This document shows positions 26,888 through 36,181 of a stretch of 64,000 nt of DNA, piece by piece (position 1 is the first letter of the stretch; every line of letters starts with the position of its first letter). The notes under the pieces are model-generated. The model was not told the origin of the DNA. It made no database searches and saw only the letters and a program-made list of their open reading frames with translations. Origin of the DNA: Pseudomonas bubulae (GTDB lineage Bacteria > Pseudomonadota > Gammaproteobacteria > Pseudomonadales > Pseudomonadaceae); NCBI RefSeq assembly GCF_037023725.1, contig NZ_CP146077.1, forward strand, positions 4,863,501-4,927,500. Direction: 5' to 3'. A program made the position numbers and the translations under genes.

Positions 26888-27412
26888 ATGGATCACCTTG
26901 ATAAGGCTTCCCCCCCTGCCCCTGACTTTCTGGATCTGTCGACTGAACTTCAAAAAAAACTTAAAGCGTTTATCCACAAGCGCGTACTGAACCCCGAAGA
27001 TGCAGAGGATATTTTTCAGTTGACCTGCCTGGAGGCGTGGCGCAGCAAAGCACGCTTCAACGGCCAGGCAACGCTCAGCACATGGATGTGCGGCATTGCC
27101 CAGAACCTCATTCGCAATCATTTTCGTCGGTTGCACGCAAGGCCGGTGCATTGCGAGTTCGACGAGACGCAGTGCCATGAGCAGGACCACAGCCCCGACC
27201 TGTATGGTCAATTTGAGACTCACCGCAGGCTTGAGCTCACGCTGATTGCCTTCAACCGGCTGCCCATCGAAATGCGCGACACGTTGTATGCATCGGTGCA
27301 AAGCGGCAGCAGTTATCGCGACACCGCCAGCGCTCTGGAAATCCCTATAGGGACAGTTCGCTCACGCATCTCGCGAGCTCGCGAACAACTCAAGATGGCC
27401 ACCCACTGCTAG
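26888..27412 (+). CDS. hrpL: ECF sigma factor HrpL, master activator of the hrp regulon
   Basis: HrpL directs RNA polymerase to hrp boxes. The 174-residue protein shows sigma region 2 (FIHKRVLNPEDAEDIFQLTCLEAWRSKARFNGQATLSTWMCGIAQNLIRNHFRR) and region 4 (LPIEMRDTLYASVQSGSSYRDTASALEIPIGTVRSRISRAREQL), with no anti-sigma gene nearby, the normal state for HrpL. The ATG has TGAGGATA upstream (26874-26882). It sits behind a sigma-54 promoter and is divergent from hrpJ; the shared 264-nt region holds both control sites. Called RspL in some P. fluorescens. Confidence 0.93.
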   Translation: MDHLDKASPPAPDFLDLSTELQKKLKAFIHKRVLNPEDAEDIFQLTCLEAWRSKARFNGQATLSTWMCGIAQNLIRNHFRRLHARPVHCEFDETQCHEQDHSPDLYGQFETHRRLELTLIAFNRLPIEMRDTLYASVQSGSSYRDTASALEIPIGTVRSRISRAREQLKMATHC

Positions 27413-27492
27413 TGCCCGCCACGGATGCTCAGAGGGGTCCATGATTGAGGGCACGCCCGGAGCAAGGCCAGGGAATGGCCCCCACTACCGAC

Positions 27493-28710
27493 TCAGACTT
27501 TTTTCGTTCGCGGCAGCAAAATCGCCAGCACGCCGAACAACGGCAGGTAAGAGCACAGGGTGTACACATACTCGATGCCATGAATGTCCGCCAAATGCCC
27601 GAGCAAGGCCGCACCAATCCCGCCAAAACCAAACATCAGGCCGAAGAAGATACCGGCAATCATCCCCACATTGCCCGGCACCAGCTCCTGGGCATACACC
27701 ACAATGGCCGAGAATGCCGAGGCCAGGATAAAGCCGATGATCACGCTGAGCACACTGGTCCAGAACAGGTCGGCATAGGGCAGCAGCAAGGTAAACGGCG
27801 CCACCCCGAGAATTGAAAACCAGATCACCGCCTTGCGGCCAATACGGTCACCGATGGGGCCGCCAAAGAACGTGCCCGCCGCAACTGCGCCCAGGAACAG
27901 GAACAGGTACAACTGCGAGGTGGACACTGACACGTCGAACTTTTCGATCAGGAAGAACGTGTAGTAGCTGGTCAGACTCGCCATGTAGAAGTACTTGGAG
28001 AACACCAGCAAGCCGAGCACCGCCAGGGCACCGAGTACCCGCTGCTTCGACAACCCATGAGTCGCCTGCTGCCCGGCCTTGAGCTTGAACAGATTCAAAT
28101 GGTTGCGGTACCAGCGACTGATGACATACAGCAGCCCAACGGCGAACAGGGCAAACAGGCCGAACCAGGCCACGTTACCCTGACCAAAGGGAATGATGAT
28201 GGCCGCAGCCAACAACGGGCCAAAGGCCGAGCCGGCATTGCCACCTACCTGGAAGGTCGATTGCGCAAGCCCGTAGCGCCCGCCCGAAGCAAGCCTCGCT
28301 ACACGGGAAGCTTCGGGGTGAAACGTAGAAGAGCCAATACCCACCAGGGCGGCGGCCAGCAAAATCAGCGGAAAACTGCCGACCTGAGACAACATCAAAA
28401 TCCCGATCAGGGTGCAAACCATCCCGGCAGGCAACAAAAGCGGATTGGGATGACGGTCGGTGTAGTAACCCACCCACGGCTGCAATAGCGAAGCGGTCAT
28501 CTGAAACGTCAGGGTTATCAGTCCGATCTGAGTAAAGGTCAGGTCATATTTGGCCTTGAGCATCGGGTAGATCGACGGCAGTACGGCCTGGATCAGGTCA
28601 TTGATCAGATGCGCCAGGGCCACGGCGCCGATAATGCGCATGACCAATGGGCTTGACTGAGGGGCTGGAGGGGACGCGATTGTAGTTGTTTGAGCGTTGC
28701 TAAGAGCCAT
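27493..28710 (-). CDS. MFS transporter, fosmidomycin-resistance (Fsr)-like
   Basis: A 405-residue major-facilitator protein with about 12 membrane segments. The start region (VALAHLINDLIQAVLPSIYPMLKAKYDLTFTQIGLITL) and GIGSSTFHPEASRVARLASGGRYGLAQSTFQVGGNAGSAFGPLL are typical of the Fsr group, which exports fosmidomycin and related compounds in E. coli. The true substrate is unknown. It converges with hrpL and is probably outside the secretion cluster. Family call strong. Confidence 0.88.
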   Translation of the reverse strand: MALSNAQTTTIASPPAPQSSPLVMRIIGAVALAHLINDLIQAVLPSIYPMLKAKYDLTFTQIGLITLTFQMTASLLQPWVGYYTDRHPNPLLLPAGMVCTLIGILMLSQVGSFPLILLAAALVGIGSSTFHPEASRVARLASGGRYGLAQSTFQVGGNAGSAFGPLLAAAIIIPFGQGNVAWFGLFALFAVGLLYVISRWYRNHLNLFKLKAGQQATHGLSKQRVLGALAVLGLLVFSKYFYMASLTSYYTFFLIEKFDVSVSTSQLYLFLFLGAVAAGTFFGGPIGDRIGRKAVIWFSILGVAPFTLLLPYADLFWTSVLSVIIGFILASAFSAIVVYAQELVPGNVGMIAGIFFGLMFGFGGIGAALLGHLADIHGIEYVYTLCSYLPLFGVLAILLPRTKKV

Positions 28711-28843
28711 TTGGGTTTCCGTACGACAGGTGAATGCGCGCTTGCAGATCCGTCAATGTGCCATTCTTTTACAAGATCTTTCCATGCAAACGCCGTAAAA
28801 CCTTAAGCAATTGATAGAACGAAGATTTTTTTTAGATATTTGC

Positions 28844-28872
28844 TTGACACACCCCCCGTACGAGGGAATAAT
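28844..28872 (+). promoter_or_regulatory. Sigma-70 promoter of tRNA-Met
   Basis: TTGACA (28844-28849), 17 nt, AATAAT (28867-28872); transcription would begin a few bases before the tRNA at 28883. A GC-rich stretch fills the spacer. Confidence 0.8.
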
Positions 28873-28882
28873 GCGCGCCATC

Positions 28883-28959
28883 GGCTACATAGCTCAGTTG
28901 GTTAGAGCATAGCATTCATAATGCTGGGGTCCGGGGTTCAAGTCCCTGTGTAGCCACCA
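28883..28959 (+). tRNA. tRNA-Met (elongator, anticodon CAT)
   Basis: A 77-nt cloverleaf: acceptor GGCTACA/TGTAGCC, anticodon stem AGCAT-tCATaa-ATGCT, T arm GGTTCAAGTCC, encoded CCA. The paired first acceptor base (G1-C72) marks the elongator rather than the initiator tRNA. Confidence 0.95.
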
Positions 28960-29308
28960 AACGCTTGTTTACAGAAGTCTCCATGAGTCTGCAGACAGTA
29001 CAAGAAGCCCGCCTAGTGCGGGCTTTCTTGTGTCTGGGGGTTTCTTAATGTCTCCTCCCAAATCTCCCCGTCGCATCCTGCGAGCCCTCGGCCAATAACC
29101 TGGCAACTGCGTCCAGAAATCGCCTACCCCCTTACGTCATGACCGATCCGGATCAGTCTGCTTCACACCTGTTCGCAGCCCATGATCTGAAATGGACAGG
29201 TAGCCCCACTATTCCCTGACACTTTTAATATAATAAATATTTACTTTTTAAATCTGGGTTACCTAAAAAAAACAATGCTAGCCTGCGCGTTTTTGGAGAG
29301 CCGCTTAT
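28960..29308. other. Intergenic region between tRNA-Met and the GT-C gene
   Basis: These 349 bases hold the hairpin at 29001-29030 and, from about 29225, an AT-rich stretch that probably contains the promoter of the following gene. No open frame with a convincing ribosome-binding site was found, and no repeated copy of the tRNA 3' end (attachment site) was seen. Confidence 0.6.
29001..29030 (+). terminator. Hairpin downstream of tRNA-Met
   Basis: CAAGAAGCCCGC (29001-29012) pairs with GCGGGCTTTCTTG (29018-29030) with one bulged T; a TTTCTTGTGT stretch provides a weak T run. Likely tRNA transcript terminator. Confidence 0.75.
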
Positions 29309-30673
29309 ATGAAGGCACTTAAATACGTCACTTTTAAATACCCCTGCTCCGTTATTTTTATAATGTCTTTTTTCCTATTTGCTGCCCTGCAATACAGGCC
29401 CGCAGTGCTCAATTACACAACACGCTTCGTCGACTTCGCCCACTATATGTTCCAGGACGGATTGACGCTTTTTCCAATCTCTGATGACCTGCAGCCCTAT
29501 CCCGACTACACAGTGACCCATACGCTCCTCGTTTATCTGATTTCACTGCCATTTGGCCAAGTATCCCTTCTCTCCCTGGCGACGCCCTTTTGTATTGCTG
29601 CCGCCTTGACACTGGTATTCATATACAAGCTGGGTGAACGGCAGGAAAAGAAATGGGGCGCATATGGTGTTGTGTTCGCGCTATTCACCTGGTCATTTCT
29701 GGACGGCGTAAACTCCTTATCAATGGATATATACCCTGCACTTTTTACCGTGATATGTTTTTATCTGGCCTGTGCAGGAGACGAGCATAAACAAACATCC
29801 CGATTGCTGCTTATACTCGCAGCCCTGGCGCTGGGCTTTGCATTCCGTGGTCCTGTTGGCCTGATCGTCCCAGCCAGTGTAGTCGCCTCTTATTACCTGC
29901 TGAGCCGGCAATGGCGCAGGCTCGTTGTGTTCTGCCTGCTCGCCGGCCTGGTCCTGGGCGCTGCCCTTTTGCTGCTGATAGCGGCTGCCTACGCACAAGG
30001 TGGACATGCTTTCTTGCAGGAGGTATTGGTCAAGCAAGGGCTGGGGCGATTTGACAGTAACCAGGCACCTCGTTATTACTTCTACTTCTCTGCCGGCTTG
30101 CTGACCTACGGTGTAACCGTTTTTATTGCCTTGAACGTCATCATCAGAAAGGGCAAAGATTTTTTTGCACCGTCGCCTCTACCGTCGACAAGCATGCTCT
30201 TGTATCTCTCGGCCTGGCTTCTTGTCGTGGTCGTACTGCTGACAATTCCAAGTGCCAAGAAAGCGCGTTACATACTTTCAATCACACCCGCGATTTCCTT
30301 GTTAGCGGCCTATATCTTTGTAGATCGAAGCCAACGATTCGCCAATACCAGAGACAAACTGCTGAAGTTCTGCTTGAGACTGCCCGTTATTGGCCTCGGA
30401 ATGCTTCTGTTTGCATTTATTTATAATCACTTTGCGGCGCCCCCTGTTCAACCGAACTACCTTGGTGCAATGACGGGCTTGATTATTCTTGCCGCGGCTC
30501 GCCCCTGGATGGAGTCACGCCTTTATTCACATCCACATCGCGAGTTTTTAACATTCTCTTTTGGGGCGACGGCCTTTCTTATACTGGACATGTTTTTCTT
30601 TAACGCCATTACCTACCATCTGGAATTGGCCAATGAACCGACCCCCAAGTTCCTGCCTTATTGGTTTTGGTGA
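29309..30673 (+). CDS. GT-C-type membrane glycosyltransferase (ArnT/PMT-like), putative
   Basis: A 454-residue polytopic protein with about 11 to 12 membrane segments. The first extracytoplasmic loop carries FVDFAHYMFQDGLTLFPISDD with acidic residues, as in the GT-C fold, and a later stretch reads PSAKKARYILSITPAISLLAAYIF, close to the (K/R)xxRY motif of ArnT-type enzymes. Such enzymes move sugars from polyprenyl phosphate to lipid A or proteins. No arn operon or polysaccharide genes are nearby, so substrate is unknown. It lies alone in a 2.3-kb segment between tRNA-Met and tRNA-Phe, with a lower GC look than its neighbours. Family moderately sure, function open. Confidence 0.65.
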   Translation: MKALKYVTFKYPCSVIFIMSFFLFAALQYRPAVLNYTTRFVDFAHYMFQDGLTLFPISDDLQPYPDYTVTHTLLVYLISLPFGQVSLLSLATPFCIAAALTLVFIYKLGERQEKKWGAYGVVFALFTWSFLDGVNSLSMDIYPALFTVICFYLACAGDEHKQTSRLLLILAALALGFAFRGPVGLIVPASVVASYYLLSRQWRRLVVFCLLAGLVLGAALLLLIAAAYAQGGHAFLQEVLVKQGLGRFDSNQAPRYYFYFSAGLLTYGVTVFIALNVIIRKGKDFFAPSPLPSTSMLLYLSAWLLVVVVLLTIPSAKKARYILSITPAISLLAAYIFVDRSQRFANTRDKLLKFCLRLPVIGLGMLLFAFIYNHFAAPPVQPNYLGAMTGLIILAAARPWMESRLYSHPHREFLTFSFGATAFLILDMFFFNAITYHLELANEPTPKFLPYWFW

Positions 30674-30748
30674 CGCGAGCGCTCACAACGTCACCCATTA
30701 CGGATTCCGCTAGAATGAGCGGCTATCAAGCAGCCGCCTGATGCGGGC

Positions 30749-31093
30749 TTATTCTTGCCTGACGATATCGACTGAAATCTCCACCGCCTCAATCACTCCC
30801 CGGTTTTCAAGCCAGTGCGTGGTGTGCCTGTCTTCAGGCCAGCCCACACCCGGGCCATACTCCGTGGCGATACCATTTCTATGGTCAGTGATAACGCCGT
30901 GAAGGATATAGACGGTGCCAGGCCTCTCTGTATGGTTGTGAACCGGCCCGAAAACGCCCCCCGGCTCAATCGTCACCTTACGCATGCGAAGCTGGCGCCC
31001 TGCCATTCCCTCGATCTCGGGGCCAAGGTCGATGGTGGCCAGCAACGTGACCGTAACGCCTTTGGTCTCGGGTACTGCCTGTTCATTGCTCAT
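30749..31093 (-). CDS. Small cupin-domain protein
   Basis: The ATG at 31093 has GAGGTGGG upstream and gives 114 residues; in-frame ATGs further upstream would run towards tRNA-Phe without a good ribosome-binding site. A single cupin barrel is visible: motif 1 PGGVFGPVHNHTERPGTVYILHG (His/His/Glu type metal ligands) and motif 2 further on with PEDRHTTHWLENRG. Members of this group are metal-binding enzymes or sensors of unknown substrate. It converges with the GT-C gene. Fold secure, function unknown. Confidence 0.75.
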   Translation of the reverse strand: MSNEQAVPETKGVTVTLLATIDLGPEIEGMAGRQLRMRKVTIEPGGVFGPVHNHTERPGTVYILHGVITDHRNGIATEYGPGVGWPEDRHTTHWLENRGVIEAVEISVDIVRQE

Positions 31094-31204
31094 CGCACCC
31101 ACCTCTTCAAAAGACAAAGCCTTATTGAAAGTAAACATCCTGAAAGGCGTAACGAGTGACGAGGCGACAAAGGGATAGGCAGAACAGATTTGCTCCACCC
31201 GAAA

Positions 31205-31241
31205 ACAAAAAACCCCCGAAGCCATAGGCATCAGGGGTTTT
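31205..31241 (-). terminator. Rho-independent terminator after tRNA-Phe
   Basis: On the minus strand AAAACCCCTGATGCC-tat-GGCTTCGGGGGTTTTTTG forms a stem of CCCC/GGGG and GCC/GGC with small internal mismatches, followed by six T, 8 nt beyond the tRNA 3' end. Confidence 0.88.
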
Positions 31242-31248
31242 GCTGTTG

Positions 31249-31324
31249 TGGTGCCCAGAGACGGAATCGAACCGCCGACACGGGGATTTTCAATCCCCTG
31301 CTCTACCGACTGAGCTATCTGGGC
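31249..31324 (-). tRNA. tRNA-Phe (anticodon GAA)
   Basis: A 76-nt cloverleaf on the minus strand: acceptor GCCCAGA/TCTGGGC, anticodon stem GGGGA-ttGAAaa-TCCCC, T arm GGTTCGAATCC, encoded CCA. A possible promoter upstream is TTGACG (31363-31358), 18 nt, TTTAAT (31339-31334). Confidence 0.96.
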
Positions 31325-31423
31325 AAGGCGGCAATTAAACGTGTTTTACCGTCGGGGCGTCAAGCACGAAATAAAAAAAAGACCAATGATTACCTGCGCT
31401 TACATCACCGCCCAGGCCTGATA

Positions 31424-32836
31424 TCACCCCTGGGGCAGGATTTTCCCCGGGTTCATCAGCCCAAGAGGGTCGAGAGCCTGCTTGACCAGGTGCATGACAC
31501 CCAGTGCGGCGCCATGCTCCAGGGGCATGAACTTTATCTTTCCCGAACCAATGCCATGCTCTCCGGTGCAAGTGCCCTCAAGGGCAATGGCGCGCTCGAC
31601 AACCCGCTCATTGAGCGCTTCGGCTTCAACCAGTTCTGCGGCATTGCCCGGGTCGACCACCATCCCCAGGTGAAAGTTGCCATCCCCGACATGCCCGACC
31701 ATGCCTACGAAAAATGAAACCCTGGCCACATCTTCAGCCGTTTCGGCAATGCACCGGGTCAGCGCCGAAATCGGTACGCAGACATCCGTGCTCCAGATCC
31801 GACCATTCGGCCGCATGGACTGCATTGCATAGTGGACACTGTGCCGGGCACGCCACAGGGCATTGCGCGCATCAGCATCGCCAGCCGCCTGGAAACCCGA
31901 TGCACCATTGCTTTCAACAATCTCCCGGGTCAGTTCCACCTGCTCCGCCACACTGGCCGGGGAACCGGCGAACTCGAAAAACAGCGTCGGCGTTTCAACC
32001 AGGCCCATGTGCGAGAAACGGTTGACCGCCTGCACCGTGCGCGCATCGAGCAATTCGACCCGTGACACTGGAATGCCATATTGAATGATCGACACCACCG
32101 AACTGACCGCCGCCGCTATCGTCGGGAAGGTACACACCGCCGCGCAGGTGGTTTCCGGAATACCGTAAAGGCGCAGTGTGACTTCGGTGATGATCCCCAG
32201 CGTGCCTTCCGAGCCGACAAACAAGCGCGTGAGGTCGTAGCCAGCGGATGATTTTCGCGCCCGTCCACCGGTCTTGATCACCTGACCGTCAGCCAGCACC
32301 ACGGTCAGGTTCAACACGTTTTCGCGCATGGTCCCGTAACGCACCGCATTGGTCCCTGAAGCGCGGGTCGCTGCCATGCCTCCCAGGGTGCTTTCACCGC
32401 CCGGGTCGACCGGAAAGAACAGCCCGGTGGTACGCAGTTCGGCATTCAGCTGCATGCGGGTTACCCCGGCCTCCACAGTGACATCCAGATCATCCGGGCG
32501 CACGGCGATGATTCGCTGCATGCGGCTCAGGTCGATACAGACCCCGCCCCGGGTAGCGCCTACATGGCCTTCCAGTGAAGTGCCACCACCAAAGGCAATG
32601 ATCGGCACTCGCTGCGCTGCGCAGAGTTTGACGATGGCCGCCACCTCGGCCGTGGACTCGGCGTAACACACCGCGTCCGGCGGCAAGGTCGGGTGGTATG
32701 ACTCACCTCGGCCGTGTTGCTCGCACTCGGCTCGGCCAGTGCTCAGGCGCTCACCGAGCAGCTCGCGCAGGGCATCGAGCAGGGTGGGCATGGGAGAAGC
32801 GTGAAATGCAGGGTTAGAGGCCATGGAAACGTCCAT
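31424..32836 (-). CDS. FAD-linked oxidase, D-lactate dehydrogenase (cytochrome)-like
   Basis: From ATG 32836 the protein has 470 residues; the ATG four codons later (MASNPAF) is equally possible, since no clear ribosome-binding site distinguishes them. It has the FAD-binding type 4 domain (PIIAFGGGTSLEGHVGATRGGVCIDLSRM; DPGGESTLGGMAATRASGTNAVRYGTMRENVLNL; GSEGTLGIITEVTLRLY) and the FAD-oxidase C-terminal domain with metal-type motif VGHVGDGNFH and GTCTGEHGIGSGKIKF. This places it near D-lactate/D-2-hydroxyacid dehydrogenases that pass electrons to the respiratory chain. The exact hydroxyacid cannot be told. Stands alone. Confidence 0.82.
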   Translation of the reverse strand: MDVSMASNPAFHASPMPTLLDALRELLGERLSTGRAECEQHGRGESYHPTLPPDAVCYAESTAEVAAIVKLCAAQRVPIIAFGGGTSLEGHVGATRGGVCIDLSRMQRIIAVRPDDLDVTVEAGVTRMQLNAELRTTGLFFPVDPGGESTLGGMAATRASGTNAVRYGTMRENVLNLTVVLADGQVIKTGGRARKSSAGYDLTRLFVGSEGTLGIITEVTLRLYGIPETTCAAVCTFPTIAAAVSSVVSIIQYGIPVSRVELLDARTVQAVNRFSHMGLVETPTLFFEFAGSPASVAEQVELTREIVESNGASGFQAAGDADARNALWRARHSVHYAMQSMRPNGRIWSTDVCVPISALTRCIAETAEDVARVSFFVGMVGHVGDGNFHLGMVVDPGNAAELVEAEALNERVVERAIALEGTCTGEHGIGSGKIKFMPLEHGAALGVMHLVKQALDPLGLMNPGKILPQG

Positions 32837-32926
32837 ATTATTGTTGGGAGGGACGATTCCAAGGTACAACAAACGGCCACTGTGATCACCGGCAGATCCG
32901 CACGCCCGCTGAACGTGGCCGTAACG

Positions 32927-35900
32927 TTACTGGCTGCCGGGATATAACGCCCCGTCAACCAGCCTCGCGACCACCCTGCGCAAACGTTCGAGCAATACCT
33001 CATTGGCCGCGACCGAGACCGGGTTCAAGGGCTCACGCAACAAGGCAATTTCGCACTGATTGCAGGCCTCAGCCAAATTGACAGCGCCCACCGTGGCAAA
33101 AGAACCGTGCATCCGGTGCACATAACTGATCAGTTTCGAGGTATTGCCCTGCTGCAACGCCAGCTGAGCCTGCGCCAGATCCTCCTGCATGGTGGCGATA
33201 AACAGCCGATGCATGGCTGGCGAAAGGCTGATCCAGTCTTGCAGATCATCCGTCTGCAGGGGTGCATCGGGGGCATCATGGACGCCAACAGGCAGCTCGG
33301 CAGGCGCTGCGCACAAGGCGGACAAGGTCTGGCGCAATGTGGTCAGGCTCAGGGGCTTGACCAGCCATACATTCATTCCCGCTTCCAGGCAGCGCTCCCC
33401 TTCTTCACGCAGGGCATTGGCGGTCACACCAATAATCGGCACCCGCGGGTCAAGCTCACGCAAGCGGCGCGTCAGCTGATAGCCATCGAGTCTGGGCATA
33501 TTGACGTCGGTGATCAGCAGATCAAACGACGCTTCCTTCCAGCGCGACAGGGCCTGCTGCCCGTCGTCTGCCAACGTAACCCGGGCCCCCAGGGCCTCCA
33601 GCTGCTCCCTGAGGATCTCCTGGTTGACGGGATTGTCCTCGGCGACCAGGACATTCAACTCCAGCTTTGCGGAATAGGGCACCACACTGGCGGACGCCTG
33701 GGGGACAGCCCCATGGGCGATCTGCATCAGCGTTCTGCCAATGGCGCGAATATCATAGGCATTGACCTCCCAGCCACGGGCAGTCCTTTGCGGCTGGCTG
33801 CCCCCCGACTCGGTCGCCAGCAGCCGCTCACCTTGCCAGGGCACTGTCAGCGGTTGGTCAGGGTCCAGATCCAGCAGGATTGCAGGGTAGTCGGGAGGAA
33901 GCGCTGCCGGCATAACCTGGGCGCGAGCGCCCCAATGGTTTAACCAGTCTGCCAGGATCTGCCCTATATCATTGCGCGCAGCGCGCACGTAAACACGGAC
34001 CCCCTCAAGGTCGATATCGGCACAACTACCCAGTGAGCCGGCGATAACCGGTAAGCTCATATGCAACGAAAAGCTGCTGCCAAGCCCCGGTTCACTGACC
34101 ACCCGCAAATTCGCGCCCATCATCTCGCTCAAGCTCGCACAAATGGACAGGCCCAGCCCCGCACCGCCTGCACGTTCGCTGCCACCCACCTGGGAAAAGG
34201 GCTTGAACAGGCGCGTCAGTTGCCCTTCGCTGATCCCCACGCCGGTATCGGAAACCTGCCACTGCAACGCGGCCTGCCCTTGTTCGATGCCTATCACCTT
34301 GAGCCTGAAGACAACCCAGCCGGTGTCGGTGAACTTGATTGCGTTACTCAGCAAATTATTGATGATTTGCCGAATACGTACCGCATCGCCACTCAACAAT
34401 GGCGGCAACTGCGCGTCGGCACAGGCAAAAATCTTCAAGCCCTTATTGCTCGCCGCGGCTGAATAACTGCGCACACAGTCTTCAAACAAGTCCAGCGGAC
34501 AGAAGGACTTGGCCTCGACAGCCATTTGCCCGGACTCGATCTTGGAGACGTCCAGCACATCACTGATCAACTGAAACAACACCGTAGACGACCGCTGAAT
34601 GGTCTGCAGGTATTCACGCTGGCGCTCATTCAGAGACGTAAGGCCCAGCAGTTCAAGATTGCCCAGTACCCCGTATAGAGGCGTACGAATTTCATGGCTC
34701 ATGGTTGCCAGAAACAGAGTTTTGGCTTTGCTCGCTTCGTCAGCCGAACGCCGCTCCTGCTCCATCAGGTTGGCGTCATCCACATGCCGGGTGACGTCGT
34801 TGAAACCACAGAGCACCACGTTCTTGCCCTTGTAACGGGTAAAGACAAAACAGGCCTGCAGATAGCGCCCCGCGACTTCCAACTGGACCTCTCCCAGTTC
34901 GTGCTCACCATAATCGCGCTTCAGCAGGGCAATCAGTTCAGGGGTACCCTGCCACTCATGCGCCCTCTGGTTTTCCAGCAGGATCTCTCCCGTGCTGCGC
35001 TCGACCACGCACAACCCCACGGGTGCGCTGTCGAGCATGGCCCGATTGAATTCTTCGCTCTCGGCCAGGGACTGGCTGGCACGCTGGGCAGGTTCGATGA
35101 TTTGCTTGCGGTACCAGCGGTTGAAGCGCCAGCCGATCAGCCCAAACAACACCAGCAGGCCCGCCGCGCCGGCCAAAGGCCATTTGGCATAGCCAAAGAA
35201 GTTCTGATAACTGATCGCGTACAACCCGACCCAGGGCGTGGCCCCGCCCGAACTCAGCTTGAAGCGCAGACCATCGCGGGTAATGCTCAAGCCCAGGGGC
35301 AGATCCTCGACATCCCCGGCGTCCCCCAGCAATACATCGCCGGCAGGCGAGATCAAGGTCAAACGGCTGTTGGTGGGGTGCATCAGCAAGCGCTCCAGAT
35401 CACCGATATCGCTGACGTCCAGTAACGCGTTCAGGATCACCAGGTCATTGGCTTCAGCCCCCGGTGGCATGAAGTTGCGCGACAGATTCAGCCCGACGGC
35501 GCCGACAATGTACTTGCGCTTTTGAATCAGGTCCTGCGGAGCTTTTATCCAGATCAGTTCATCACTGCCAAGGGCATGGCGATGCACCATAAGTTCATCG
35601 TACAAACGTTTGGTCACATCGAAAAAGTTGCTTTTGAGCAATAGGGGGGACTGCCGCGTGCCCTCAATACCGGGCACCGCAATAGTGAATTGATCGCTGG
35701 GGGAAAAAACAAATACCTGCGGCGCCACATAGTGGGAATCGGACCAGTAAGCCGTGAAAAGATCGGTCAACTGCACACCGAGCGAGTAGACGCCCTGCAT
35801 TTCGGTATGGGTGAACTTGTCTCGCTGGCTCACCGTAAAGGGCAATGACTTGGCCGTGTCACGGTTCTGGAACAAGCGCTCATCGCCCTGACGGATCAGT

Positions 35901-36181
35901 ACCTCGTGCGAGTGCGGTTGGCTATCTATCAGCAGGTTTTCATTAGCCTGACTGTAGCTTTGAACGGCAATACGCAAAAAGGTCTCATGCTCATGAATGC
36001 TTTCCATCAGCCGCGCGAAATGAAAATCCGTCTTCTCGCCCTCCTCCTTCAGCACTCGATTAACCGCCCAATAGCTCATGCTCACCAGCAGCAGGGCAAA
36101 CCCGGTGAGCAGGAGCAATAGTTTGTTCAGTCTGAGTGAGCTCAGTGCCAGCGCACCGAGACGTACCTTAGCTTGCTTCAT
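32927..36181 (-). CDS. RcsC-like unorthodox hybrid sensor kinase with Hpt domain
   Basis: A 1084-residue membrane sensor. Order: membrane segment (about 19-40), periplasmic domain of about 290 residues, second membrane segment (about 335-355), PAS-like region (EFNRAMLDSAPVGLCVVERSTGEILLEN), HisKA with phosphorylated His about 496 (FLATMSHEIRTPLYG), HATPase (SNAIKFTDTGWV; DTGVGISEGQL; GGAGLGLSICASL), a degenerate receiver-like ABL segment, receiver with Asp about 892 (LLITDVNMPRLDGY), and Hpt with His about 1022 (YVHRMHGSFATVGA). This resembles RcsC/PvrS/RocS kinases that control cup fimbriae in P. aeruginosa. It is divergent from the fimbrial operon at 36463. It is the only Hpt-bearing kinase in the window and may serve both RcsB-like regulators. 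Confidence 0.88.
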   Translation of the reverse strand: MKQAKVRLGALALSSLRLNKLLLLLTGFALLLVSMSYWAVNRVLKEEGEKTDFHFARLMESIHEHETFLRIAVQSYSQANENLLIDSQPHSHEVLIRQGDERLFQNRDTAKSLPFTVSQRDKFTHTEMQGVYSLGVQLTDLFTAYWSDSHYVAPQVFVFSPSDQFTIAVPGIEGTRQSPLLLKSNFFDVTKRLYDELMVHRHALGSDELIWIKAPQDLIQKRKYIVGAVGLNLSRNFMPPGAEANDLVILNALLDVSDIGDLERLLMHPTNSRLTLISPAGDVLLGDAGDVEDLPLGLSITRDGLRFKLSSGGATPWVGLYAISYQNFFGYAKWPLAGAAGLLVLFGLIGWRFNRWYRKQIIEPAQRASQSLAESEEFNRAMLDSAPVGLCVVERSTGEILLENQRAHEWQGTPELIALLKRDYGEHELGEVQLEVAGRYLQACFVFTRYKGKNVVLCGFNDVTRHVDDANLMEQERRSADEASKAKTLFLATMSHEIRTPLYGVLGNLELLGLTSLNERQREYLQTIQRSSTVLFQLISDVLDVSKIESGQMAVEAKSFCPLDLFEDCVRSYSAAASNKGLKIFACADAQLPPLLSGDAVRIRQIINNLLSNAIKFTDTGWVVFRLKVIGIEQGQAALQWQVSDTGVGISEGQLTRLFKPFSQVGGSERAGGAGLGLSICASLSEMMGANLRVVSEPGLGSSFSLHMSLPVIAGSLGSCADIDLEGVRVYVRAARNDIGQILADWLNHWGARAQVMPAALPPDYPAILLDLDPDQPLTVPWQGERLLATESGGSQPQRTARGWEVNAYDIRAIGRTLMQIAHGAVPQASASVVPYSAKLELNVLVAEDNPVNQEILREQLEALGARVTLADDGQQALSRWKEASFDLLITDVNMPRLDGYQLTRRLRELDPRVPIIGVTANALREEGERCLEAGMNVWLVKPLSLTTLRQTLSALCAAPAELPVGVHDAPDAPLQTDDLQDWISLSPAMHRLFIATMQEDLAQAQLALQQGNTSKLISYVHRMHGSFATVGAVNLAEACNQCEIALLREPLNPVSVAANEVLLERLRRVVARLVDGALYPGSQ

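Noticed and set aside
28883..28959. tRNA-Met as attachment site of a type III secretion island
   Set aside because: No second copy of its 3' end, no integrase and no mobility genes in the window; the cluster ends about 1.5 kb away with an MFS gene between.
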